From Alginatibacterium sediminis (GTDB taxonomy: Bacteria; Pseudomonadota; Gammaproteobacteria; Enterobacterales; Celerinatantimonadaceae), in contig NZ_RAQO01000006.1 in assembly GCF_003610775.1 (NCBI RefSeq), positions 372,001 through 436,000 on the forward strand: a DNA stretch of 64,000 bases. Reading direction: 5' to 3'. How positions within the stretch are numbered: the first letter of the stretch is position 1; every line of letters starts with the position of its first letter. The translations under genes were made by a program, and so were the position numbers. Under the pieces are notes generated by a model that ran no database searches, was not told where the DNA came from, and was given only the letters and a program-made list of their open reading frames with translations. Below, piece after piece: positions 56,520-64,000 of the stretch.

Positions 56520-56546
56520 ACAAAAAAGCCAGCTAGAAGCTGGCTT
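56520..56546 (-). terminator. Rho-independent terminator after icd
   Basis: Minus strand: AAGCCAGC, loop TTCTA, GCTGGCTT, then TTTTG. Strong terminator, 22 nt after the icd stop codon. Confidence 0.9.
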
Positions 56547-56568
56547 AAACAACGATACAATCAATTAA

Positions 56569-57576
56569 TTATAAACGTTCTAAAATTGATTGAGTAAACT
56601 CTTTTGTGCCGGCTGTGCCACCTAAGTCGCGGGTAGTTCGATCGCCACTAGCAATAACTTCTGTTACCGCATTCTTAATTTTCTCAGCTTTGTCGTTCAT
56701 ACCTAAGTATTCTAGCATTTGAATGGACGCTAAAATGACTGAGGTTGGGTTTGCAATATCTTGACCCGTAATATCTGGAGCACTGCCATGAACAGCTTCG
56801 AATATAGCCGCTTGCTCACCGATATTTGCTCCAGGAGCCATACCTAGACCGCCAACCAGACCTGCACATAGGTCAGAGACAATGTCTCCAAATAGATTGG
56901 TGGTTACAATCACATCGAAACGCTCTGGATACATGACTAAGTTCATGCAAGTTGCATCAACAATCATTTCGTCGCTTTCAATATCAGGATATAAAGCCGC
57001 GACTTCACGTGCAACTTCTAAGAAAAGTCCTGATGTGCTTTTCATAATATTAGCTTTATGAACAGCAGTTACTTTTTTGCGGTTTTCGCGACGAGCTAGC
57101 TCATAGGCAAAAGTTACGATTTTACGTGCGCCTTCACGAGTAACAATGCTTTTAGCTTCAGCGCTATTACCATCTTCACTCACTATTTGACCTACGCCGG
57201 AATACATACCTTCGGTATTCTCTCGTACAGTAATAATGTCAACGTTTTCGTAGCGCGACTTCGTACCAACAAATGAATGAACTGGACGAAGGTTTGCATA
57301 TAAGCCAAATTTCTTACGCAATGACACGTTAATTGAAGTAAAACCGGTACCAACGGGGGTCGTTAGTGGGCCTTTTAAAGTAATGCCATTTTGTTCAATA
57401 AGTTCTAGAGTTTTTTCAGGTAACAAATTGCCATCTTGTTCGAGAGCAATTAAGCCTGCTTGCGCGTAATCGTATTCAAAATCACAACCGACTTTATCGA
57501 GGATCTGTACGGCGCTTTCAATAATACTGGGTCCGATTCCATCGCCTGGGATTACGGTAATGCGTCTTCTTGACAT
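56569..57576 (-). CDS. icd: NAD-type isocitrate dehydrogenase (short, IDH/IPMDH family)
   Basis: Oxidises isocitrate to 2-oxoglutarate, most likely with NAD+. The 335-residue length and the sequence are those of the short NAD-type family, not the 416-residue NADP-dependent E. coli Icd. Substrate-site motifs: VPGDGIGP-like PGDGIGPSIIE, TVRENTEGMYSG, KANIMKSTSG, DVIVTTNLFGDIVSDL (catalytic Asp), and the nucleotide site FEAVHGSAPDITGQDIANPTSV. AGGAAG lies before the ATG. It is the first gene after a 254-bp gap with an FNR-like site. The gene name follows relatives and is provisional. Confidence 0.93.
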   Translation of the reverse strand: MSRRRITVIPGDGIGPSIIESAVQILDKVGCDFEYDYAQAGLIALEQDGNLLPEKTLELIEQNGITLKGPLTTPVGTGFTSINVSLRKKFGLYANLRPVHSFVGTKSRYENVDIITVRENTEGMYSGVGQIVSEDGNSAEAKSIVTREGARKIVTFAYELARRENRKKVTAVHKANIMKSTSGLFLEVAREVAALYPDIESDEMIVDATCMNLVMYPERFDVIVTTNLFGDIVSDLCAGLVGGLGMAPGANIGEQAAIFEAVHGSAPDITGQDIANPTSVILASIQMLEYLGMNDKAEKIKNAVTEVIASGDRTTRDLGGTAGTKEFTQSILERL

Positions 57577-57726
57577 AGTTACTTCCTAGTTGCTCTACGT
57601 TTTTGGTCTTGATGAAGGGTGAGGCTGTTGCCAATTATCGAATCACTCATTTTTAAAGGGGGTCAAATTGGCAACGCGAATTTTACAATCAATTAACTAA
57701 AACTACCAGCATTGTCGTTATCGACC

Positions 57727-57740
57727 TTGGTCTAAATCAA
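57727..57740 (-). promoter_or_regulatory. FNR-like site upstream of icd
   Basis: The minus strand reads TTGAT-TTAG-ACCAA, one mismatch from TTGAT-N4-ATCAA. It lies about 155 bp before the icd ATG. The 9-bp inverted repeat GTTATCGAC (57717-57725) / GTCGATAAC (57757-57765) brackets it. FNR or an Anr-like factor would link this TCA gene to oxygen, but this is inference. Confidence 0.35.
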
Positions 57741-57830
57741 TTTTAGGCGTCCAATTGTCGATAACTACGTCAAAAATATAATACATTGCTGATTACTTGT
57801 GCCTTGGAGCAGTATATCGCTTGTATTCGT

Positions 57831-58616
57831 TTAAGTTGATATTTGTCTATCACAACGCAGTTGGCGCAGCGAAAACCCAAGTTCAATGTCTAGCCGGTAA
57901 CTGAGTAATTCTTTGGCCAATTGAAAGTCATCAACAGCGTCGCGAATTTTCTTTAGCGTTGTAACCGAGTCGTCGGCATTGTTCAGAGCTGTTTCAATGT
58001 TTCCATAGCGTTGCAGTACCTGCAGCGCGGATTTTGGCCCGACCCCAGCCACGCCGGGAATATTTGCGCCAGAATTGCCAATTAGAGCTAGATAATCTAG
58101 CAGCTGCGGGGGCTGTAGATTCAACTTGTCAAAGTAACTACGCTGATCTAAATAGCATTGCTTAAAATAATCGTAAAGTTGCACCCGTGGATTGGTCAGT
58201 TGATGAAAACCTAAATCAGTTGAAACAATCGTGACATTGACCTGTTGTTCAGCGGCCTTACTGGCAAGCGTAGCAATTAGATCATCGGCTTCGTCAACGG
58301 CATTGATATAACAAAACAGACCTTGTTCTTGCCAGTGCTGACGGATGTTAAGCAAAGCACTTTGCAAATTGGGCGACATTGGTTTGCGTTTAGCTTTGTA
58401 TTCTGGATAACGCCGGTATCGCCAAGAGCTAGGCGTTGGGGCATCAAATATAGCAATACTATGGCTTGGGTTTAGCCGCTGTTGTAACTTGTTGATAGCT
58501 TGATCTAAAACCTTGCTTCTGGCCGAGTTCAGTACTGCTTCATCGCTGTTGTGCTTACTTTGAACAGCATCAATGCGCCGTATCAAGTTCAGCGCATCAA
58601 TAATCACTAAGTGCAT
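57831..58616 (-). CDS. xni: Flap endonuclease Xni (exonuclease IX)
   Basis: A 261-residue 5'-nuclease-fold protein related to the 5' nuclease domain of DNA polymerase I. Metal-site aspartates occur in VIIDALNL (Asp7), VSTDLGFHQL and AVDEADDLIATLA; the GNSGANIPGVAGVGPKSALQVLQRYGN helix-hairpin-helix region (fragments NIPGVAGVGPKSAL) binds DNA. E. coli Xni (YgdG) has weak flap endonuclease activity and is genetically linked to ppnN as here. It starts 10 nt after the ppnN stop, so the two are cotranscribed. Confidence 0.93.
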   Translation of the reverse strand: MHLVIIDALNLIRRIDAVQSKHNSDEAVLNSARSKVLDQAINKLQQRLNPSHSIAIFDAPTPSSWRYRRYPEYKAKRKPMSPNLQSALLNIRQHWQEQGLFCYINAVDEADDLIATLASKAAEQQVNVTIVSTDLGFHQLTNPRVQLYDYFKQCYLDQRSYFDKLNLQPPQLLDYLALIGNSGANIPGVAGVGPKSALQVLQRYGNIETALNNADDSVTTLKKIRDAVDDFQLAKELLSYRLDIELGFSLRQLRCDRQIST

Positions 58617-58626
58617 GAGTGCTTGC

Positions 58627-59997
58627 CTAATCGTTTTTAGCTTGGGGCTGATCGACTATTTTGTAGCAGGGCTCATAGTGACTTCCTGGTAGCTTCATTC
58701 GATGTTGCTCGACAAAATCTTGGAGTAGTTTGTCTAACAATTTCATTATTGTAGGGTCGCCATTTATCTCGAAAGGCCCATGTGTCTCAATTGCTTGAAT
58801 ACCTTCATCTTTGACATTACCAGCAACAATTGCCGAAAAGGCTTGGCGAAGATTTGATGCAAGTTCTACAGGGCTTTGGTCAAGCTGTAAGTTAAGGCCG
58901 CGGACGTTAACATGCGTAGGTTCAAAAGGATGTTGAAAACTGTCTTCAATCTTAAGACTCCAGTTGAAGGAATAAGCATCGCCGATGGCTCGCCGGTAGT
59001 GTTTTACTCTCGACATGTTTTGTTTAATCGTATTGGCAACCGTAGACGGGTCATCAATTATGATTTGATAGTGTTGCTGCGCTTGATGGCCAAGGGTGGC
59101 ACCGATGAATTCATCTAAGCTTTTGAAGTAATCTTCACTTGAAGCTGGACCGGTCAGAATAATAGGTAGTGGTTGTCTGGTGTTCTCTGGATGCATCATA
59201 ATACCGAGAATGTAGAGCAGCTCTTCTGCGGTACCAGCACCGCCGGGGAAAAGAACAATAGCATGTCCCATGCGCACAAACGCTTCAAGACGCTTTTCAA
59301 TATCGGGAAGAATGACCAATTCATTGACGATGGGGTTTGGGGGTTCGGCTGCGATAATACTTGGTTCAGTAAACCCAATGTAGCGTCCCCGATTGTACCG
59401 CTGTTTGGCATGCCCGACAGTAGCGCCTTTCATTGGGCCTTCCATAGCGCCTGGTCCGCAACCTGTACAGATATTAAGTTCTCGTAGACCGAGTTGACTA
59501 CCTACTTCACGGGTATATTGAAACTCGATATCGTTAATACTATGACCACCCCAGCACACAACAAGATTGGGATCTAGTTGAGGGTTAATAACCCGCGCAT
59601 TACGTAATATAGAAAAGACTAAGTTAGTGATTTCACCACTATTACTACTGAGTTTAGCTACCGGAAATTGAGCTGAGACATATAAGATATCGCGCAACAC
59701 GCTAAACAAGTGCTCTTGCAGTCCGACAATTATTTCGCCATCAACGAAGGCCTGAGAAGGGGCGTTGAGTAGTTCAAGTTTAACTCCTCGCTCCCGACTT
59801 AAGATGTTAATGTCAAAGTCTTTAAACAGCTCGAGAATTTCGCGGCTACTGTCCGTATGACTACCAGAGTTAAGAACCGCTAAGCTGCAATTACGGTAAA
59901 GCTGGTAGGTTTGTTCCGATAAACTTCGAGTTAGACTATCAACTTCGAGTTGAGAAAGTAGGTTCATACTCCCAACAGGATTAATATGGGTCAGCAT
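58627..59997 (-). CDS. ppnN: Pyrimidine/purine nucleotide 5'-monophosphate nucleosidase PpnN
   Basis: A LOG-family enzyme that cleaves nucleoside monophosphates to ribose 5-phosphate and base; in E. coli it is stimulated by (p)ppGpp. Family motif [15 protein letters not shown] (GGxGxGxxE type), catalytic [18 protein letters not shown], and the N-terminal domain [13 protein letters not shown] match E. coli PpnN (YgdH) from end to end. Length 456 is normal. AGGGAGAT lies before the ATG. First gene of ppnN-xni. The next upstream gene is a cyclase on the same strand, separated by a terminator. Confidence 0.94.
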   Translation of the reverse strand: MLTHINPVGSMNLLSQLEVDSLTRSLSEQTYQLYRNCSLAVLNSGSHTDSSREILELFKDFDINILSRERGVKLELLNAPSQAFVDGEIIVGLQEHLFSVLRDILYVSAQFPVAKLSSNSGEITNLVFSILRNARVINPQLDPNLVVCWGGHSINDIEFQYTREVGSQLGLRELNICTGCGPGAMEGPMKGATVGHAKQRYNRGRYIGFTEPSIIAAEPPNPIVNELVILPDIEKRLEAFVRMGHAIVLFPGGAGTAEELLYILGIMMHPENTRQPLPIILTGPASSEDYFKSLDEFIGATLGHQAQQHYQIIIDDPSTVANTIKQNMSRVKHYRRAIGDAYSFNWSLKIEDSFQHPFEPTHVNVRGLNLQLDQSPVELASNLRQAFSAIVAGNVKDEGIQAIETHGPFEINGDPTIMKLLDKLLQDFVEQHRMKLPGSHYEPCYKIVDQPQAKND

Positions 59998-60011
59998 TTA
60001 CATCTCCCTGA

Positions 60012-60040
60012 AAAGCAAAAAGGCCGTGAGAACGGCCTTT
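60012..60040 (-). terminator. Rho-independent terminator after the GGEEF cyclase
   Basis: Minus strand: AAAGGCCGT, loop TCTC, ACGGCCTTT, then TTGC. It starts seven bases after the stop codon of the cyclase at 60048. Confidence 0.85.
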
Positions 60041-60047
60041 GATAATT

Positions 60048-61631
60048 TTAGATGATATTGACGCGGTCTCGACCGTTATTCTTTGATTCATACAGTGCTT
60101 GGTCTGCACGTTCAAAGGCATCGTTGAGTTGGTCTTGCTCCCGGAAGAGCGTTGCGCCGATTGAGATAGAGATAGAAACCTGTTCGTCTTTGAAACGAAA
60201 CGGAAGGCTCTTAACTTGGTTGCGCATGTTATCCAAAGGCGAGATCAAATTATCTCCCGAGATGTTTGGCATGATAATGACGAACTCTTCACCACCATAA
60301 CGAGCCAAAAAGTCGGTATCGCGCATTGAGTTTTGTAAGGAACGTGCAATTACTTTTAGCGCTTTATCGCCCGCAATATGACCAAACTGGTCATTAATAT
60401 TTTTAAAATGGTCGATATCAATAATTGCGATGCCTAAAGTATAGCCATAGCGTTTCCAACGGCGGTACTCAAGGGCTATACGTTCATCTAAGGCTGAACG
60501 ATTGTAGACTTGCGTTAGGGTATCGATGAAGAATTTTTGCTTTTGACTATTGAGACGTTTTTTATATTCGTCAGCTTCTTCACGCAATAAACGGATTTGT
60601 TGTTCTGACTTGCTTAAATCTTCGAGTAATTGGCTGGTGTGTTGTTCGAGCCGTTCTTTTTCTCGAAATACTTCGGCCATATTCTGTAGCTTGCTACCAA
60701 TCGCGGCTTTTAGTTGAGCAAGATTGTTGTTGGAACGAAGTTCGCTACCAATATCAAGCAGTTGACTTTTAAGTGTGCCAGTCGTTTGACGACTTTGCTT
60801 GTCAATACGTCGACCTGAACTCAAGCCGTCATTCAAACCGTTATGCACGGTATCTAAACTCTCACTCAAACTAAACAAGAACTCCTGAGAAGCTCGGCGT
60901 TCTTGTTGACTACCTTTTATGATGAGATCGATAGTTTCAAGACAAAGATGAGGAAGTTCTTTTTCTTCGATACCATTTAACAAATCGCCGCGTATAGAGG
61001 CTAAGCGTTCGCCGATTTCTTCATCGAAATCTAGTTCGGTTATAAGGCGTTGTAGGTCATCACAAATACGTTTGTGTAGACGCTTATCTAGCAAGCTTTC
61101 TTTGGGCTGCATTGGGGCAGGGGTGTCATGCTGCTTTGGTGGTAACCCAACGATTTGACGATTTAGTAAGGCTTGATGATAGTAGTTAAGCAGTAGCTCT
61201 AAGCGCTCCGCACTCTCCGGTTTAAGGTGAGTTGGGTCTTGCTCAACAAATTCTTTAATTTTTTCGCGTAATTTAGGGGGCAGACCGTTGATCGTTTTAA
61301 GCAGTGAGGCTGAGTTCTTGACTAAACTTTGTTGCTCATCAAAAAGGCGTTTCGCTGTCGATGAATGCTGTTTTAAGCGCCCATTAAGCTCACTGATATC
61401 CCAATCTTTAGCATCGGGATCTTTATCTAGTTGATCTCTAAGATGCTCAATAGATACATCGAGTTCAGTGTCATAACCGCTTGCATAGACACTCAAACGA
61501 TCCAACAACTGATTGATTGAGGATTTATTCATTCTGGACCTTGCAAACTGATTCGTGGACGAATTCGCAGTGACATATAGCTGTTGACGCACAAGAGCTA
61601 GTTGTTTTTTTACATTTACGACGTCTGTCAT
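60048..61631 (-). CDS. Cytoplasmic diguanylate cyclase (GGEEF)
   Basis: A 527-residue soluble protein ending in a GGDEF-type domain (about 370-527): active motif RYGGEEFVIIM, I-site RxxD in MRDTDFLARYG, and IDIDHFKNINDQFGHIAGD earlier. The N-terminal 360 residues are all-helical with long coiled-coil stretches and no membrane segment, and are of no family I can name; the region contains several QxxL/helix-helix repeats. Such N-terminal domains occur in marine relatives next to ppnN. It should make cyclic di-GMP under control of the coiled coil. It follows the TPR gene on the same strand. Confidence 0.92.
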   Translation of the reverse strand: MTDVVNVKKQLALVRQQLYVTANSSTNQFARSRMNKSSINQLLDRLSVYASGYDTELDVSIEHLRDQLDKDPDAKDWDISELNGRLKQHSSTAKRLFDEQQSLVKNSASLLKTINGLPPKLREKIKEFVEQDPTHLKPESAERLELLLNYYHQALLNRQIVGLPPKQHDTPAPMQPKESLLDKRLHKRICDDLQRLITELDFDEEIGERLASIRGDLLNGIEEKELPHLCLETIDLIIKGSQQERRASQEFLFSLSESLDTVHNGLNDGLSSGRRIDKQSRQTTGTLKSQLLDIGSELRSNNNLAQLKAAIGSKLQNMAEVFREKERLEQHTSQLLEDLSKSEQQIRLLREEADEYKKRLNSQKQKFFIDTLTQVYNRSALDERIALEYRRWKRYGYTLGIAIIDIDHFKNINDQFGHIAGDKALKVIARSLQNSMRDTDFLARYGGEEFVIIMPNISGDNLISPLDNMRNQVKSLPFRFKDEQVSISISIGATLFREQDQLNDAFERADQALYESKNNGRDRVNII

Positions 61632-61748
61632 TGTTTATCGAACGCTATCCTTTCTGCGTATTTCTACAATCAAGCATAGCATGCAAGATCGAATTACTAC
61701 ATCCTCAAACAGCACTCTAGCGCGATTTGTGTCGAATTTGTGAGAAAA

Positions 61749-63926
61749 TCACCACGCTAAGTCTATTAATTCAACAGATGATTTTACTTTTACTAATCCT
61801 TTATCAATGGCATTGCTCAAGTCTTGTGCAATTGCGTCACCAAAAAATGCAGCTGGAGTCCAGGGTTGCGCTTTCAAGCTAATCCAATTCGGTTTGTCTG
61901 CGTAACGGTAGGGTTTTTTCAAGGCAAACAAAGATAACTGAAGAACTTGTAAAATGGTTTGGTTGTTTAGTGCATCAGGAGACTTTTCAAGGAAAGGAAT
62001 AGGGCACGCAGCTACTGATAGATAAGCTTTGTAGCCGTATTGGCTGTGTAATTGCTCAAAAATTTCTAGTAGATTTTTGCTTAAACTCTCACCGTCCGTT
62101 GTTTGGCCGTCACTTAACACTAATGCGTGGTGTAAACCTAAGTGTCCAAACACCAGGCTACTATTTTTCTGATCACCAGCCTTACCCGCTAAACGTTCAA
62201 AGTATAAGGGGGCATTGTGTTGAGAAATTGGATTACCATCGGCTGTACGTAGATCTTCAACCGAAATCAAGGCTACAAAAACGGGTTTGGAACCGGTGAC
62301 TAAGTAATGACTTCGAAGTTGTTGCAGTGGATCGCGATGAAATAGCAGCTCTTGCCAATGCGTATACGGGTTCACTTCAAGCTGCATGGTAAGTTCAGCT
62401 ATTCTCTTAGATCTAAACCCGTTTCTATAACTTAAGAACAACACCGCAAACACGCTCAGAAATAGCAGACTAATAGCAGTTACGGCGATTTGACTAAGGT
62501 TCTGGAGCTCAAGTTCTAGTTCAGCTTTGAGCCCAGTAACTTCTGATAATTGTTGGCCTTGTTCCATCAGCTGAACATGATGCTTAAAATCATCCGCGAA
62601 TTCGGCACGGCTTAGTGCTTGATATTGTTGGTCTATCTCGTGGAATACTTTGTATTCATTGAGCGCGTTTTCAAATGAGTCGTTCATTTCATAGGCTAAG
62701 GCGAGCAGGCGGTAGACCTCCGCATTGCGGTGGGTGAGACCTATGGTATTCGCTAATTGTTCAGCTTTTTGTAGTTGAAGCACAGCTAAAGCTGGCTCAT
62801 TTTGTTGAAGCTGTAAGCGAGCGAGCAATAGCATTACTTGCAATTCCAAACTGGGATTTTTCTGCTTTTGGTATTGTTGTCGAGCACTTTGTAAGTGACT
62901 AAGGGCAAGCTCGTATTCACCGGTATTGCTATAAGACTCCCCTAGGTACATATTAATCCGCGACAGTAACATTAGACTCTTAGCCTTACGAGCAAAGTCA
63001 CGCGCATTCATTAGTGGAATAACGGCACTCGCGTATTCGCCCTGAAGGTTGTAGATTTTGCCTAAACTGCTGAGCATATCGGCTTTTAGACGGGGGTTTG
63101 GTAGCTTGCTGGTAGCGACAATGGCTTGATTTTGCTTGTTCAGCGCTTTTTGAAAGTCTTGTTTAGACAAATATATTAATGCCATTTCACGATTCGATAG
63201 TGCATCAAGGTAGTACGCCGTATTTGAGCCTAACTTTTCCACGATGCTAGCGGCTGCGTTAAAATGAGTAAGCGCGAGTTGGTTTTGATTATCGCTAAGA
63301 TAGAACTGAGCGAGGCGATACTCTGCCCAAGCATTTAGCAGTTCGTCTTTGCTAGCATAGGCGTATTCTTTGGCTTTGAGCAGTGCTTGCAGCGCCTCTG
63401 AACTTCGGCCGTTGCGGTGATAGAAATTTCCGGCGATACGTTCAACTTGATAGTTGTGGCTGGGGGTATTTACTTCGGAAAATTTTTCAATTAACTGACG
63501 TGCTTGGTTGAGGTTGTTTTCGTTGTTATGTGCGAGTTCGGGAACTTTTACTTGTACCAAAACCTGAATCAGTAATAGTTCAAAATGGTCTTGAACCCGA
63601 CTAGGATCGAGCACTTTGAAGGCTGTGTTAATGTGGTTCATGGCACTAACATAGTTTCTATCATTGAAGGCGCAAAGCGCCGCCAATTTGTGCGCAGATA
63701 GTAGCAATTGGCTTTCGACTAAGAGTTTCCCATTTGCTTTGGACAATGGCTCTTTAGTCTCTAGTTCACTCAAGCATCGACTTGGCTCCGACAACAACAT
63801 GCTTTGCTGGGCTTGAAATGAACTGTCAACGTTAATTCGGCCGGTTTCATAGGCCTGTACTGTCGATGATATGCAGCTTGCAATGCCAAAGATAAAGCTT
63901 GTATATAAACAAGAGAGTTTAGTCAC
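61749..63926 (-). CDS. TPR-containing membrane protein with degenerate GGDEF-like tail
   Basis: A 725-residue protein: signal peptide (IFGIASCISSTVQA), about ten tetratricopeptide repeats (about residues 60-460, such as AVIPLMNARDFARKAKSLMLL and ELALSHLQSARQQYQKQKN), a single membrane helix near residue 490 (VTAISLLFLSVFAVLFLSY), then a cytoplasmic C-terminal region. That tail has the spacing of a GGDEF domain (PVFVALISVEDL at the LDLDxFK position, SSLVFGHLGLHHALV where RYGGDEF would be) but the motif is lost, so it should not make cyclic di-GMP. It starts with GTG at 63926. A sensor in an envelope signalling pathway is likely. Confidence 0.82.
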   Translation of the reverse strand: MTKLSCLYTSFIFGIASCISSTVQAYETGRINVDSSFQAQQSMLLSEPSRCLSELETKEPLSKANGKLLVESQLLLSAHKLAALCAFNDRNYVSAMNHINTAFKVLDPSRVQDHFELLLIQVLVQVKVPELAHNNENNLNQARQLIEKFSEVNTPSHNYQVERIAGNFYHRNGRSSEALQALLKAKEYAYASKDELLNAWAEYRLAQFYLSDNQNQLALTHFNAAASIVEKLGSNTAYYLDALSNREMALIYLSKQDFQKALNKQNQAIVATSKLPNPRLKADMLSSLGKIYNLQGEYASAVIPLMNARDFARKAKSLMLLSRINMYLGESYSNTGEYELALSHLQSARQQYQKQKNPSLELQVMLLLARLQLQQNEPALAVLQLQKAEQLANTIGLTHRNAEVYRLLALAYEMNDSFENALNEYKVFHEIDQQYQALSRAEFADDFKHHVQLMEQGQQLSEVTGLKAELELELQNLSQIAVTAISLLFLSVFAVLFLSYRNGFRSKRIAELTMQLEVNPYTHWQELLFHRDPLQQLRSHYLVTGSKPVFVALISVEDLRTADGNPISQHNAPLYFERLAGKAGDQKNSSLVFGHLGLHHALVLSDGQTTDGESLSKNLLEIFEQLHSQYGYKAYLSVAACPIPFLEKSPDALNNQTILQVLQLSLFALKKPYRYADKPNWISLKAQPWTPAAFFGDAIAQDLSNAIDKGLVKVKSSVELIDLAW

Positions 63927-64000
63927 ACACTATTCCTAACAACTAACATCATTACTGGCGAATTAACCGCGGATTAAGATCAAGGCTCTGCCAGTCTTGG

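Overview
The window looks like the chromosome of a marine, alginate-using gammaproteobacterium of the Alteromonadales kind. The evidence is a housekeeping order shared with Shewanella and E. coli (perM-bcp-gcvR next to bamC; ligA-zipA-cysZ-cysK-ptsHI-crr; xni-ppnN), an SMC condensin where E. coli uses MukB, sodium-coupled solute transporters, a TRAP transporter and two PL17 oligoalginate lyases. Alginatibacterium or Agarivorans-like bacteria would fit, but the genus cannot be fixed from this sequence. No rRNA, tRNA, CRISPR array, prophage or insertion sequence is visible. Almost every long ORF resembles a known family.

Region by region. 1-7.1 kb: perM (cut by the window edge), bcp, gcvR, bamC (without its usual dapA neighbour), an acetyltransferase, and the yffB-dapE-M15 peptidase-membrane protein operon. 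7.3-7.9 kb: two tandem DUF1840 genes. 8.1-12 kb: crr, ptsI, ptsH, then cysK. 12.3-20.8 kb: cysZ, divergent smc, zipA, ligA, cutC. 20.9-22.7 kb: an unlisted 50-residue membrane ORF and a PEP-CTERM surface protein with a very good sigma-54 promoter and a dyad that could be its activator site; a second copy of that dyad lies about 450 bp away. 23.2-31.3 kb: mostly single genes (VOC protein, unknown 300-residue protein, secreted amidohydrolase, LysR regulator, HAD phosphatase, PAS-GGDEF cyclase, YcaQ-family protein).

31.5-38 kb: psiE, then a likely pyroglutamate module. pxpABC (5-oxoprolinase) is divergent from a complete TRAP transporter (dctPQM) followed by a winged-helix regulator, with a 20-bp near-perfect palindrome in the shared promoter region.

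38-52 kb: the alginate-oligomer island. KdgF cupin and one SSS symporter lie on the minus strand; two PL17 lyases and a second SSS symporter lie on the plus strand; a FadR-type regulator and a KdgM-type porin lie 5 kb further on. Both lyases lack signal peptides, so the apparent route is outer-membrane porin, sodium symporter, cytoplasmic exolytic cleavage to monouronate, then KdgF. The lyase operon and the porin gene share the same promoter plan: a 9/10 CRP site followed by a TNGTNNNACNA half-palindrome typical of FadR/FCD regulators. Genes for endolytic lyases, DEH reductase, KDG kinase and aldolase are not in the window. Three outer-membrane or periplasmic proteins and pbpG lie inside the island without a clear link to it.

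52.2-64 kb: an Mla-like lipid transport operon (STAS-permease, ATPase, MCE protein, PqiC-like lipoprotein), a CBS protein, NAD-type isocitrate dehydrogenase, xni, ppnN, a cytoplasmic GGEEF cyclase, and a TPR membrane protein with a degenerate GGDEF-like tail.
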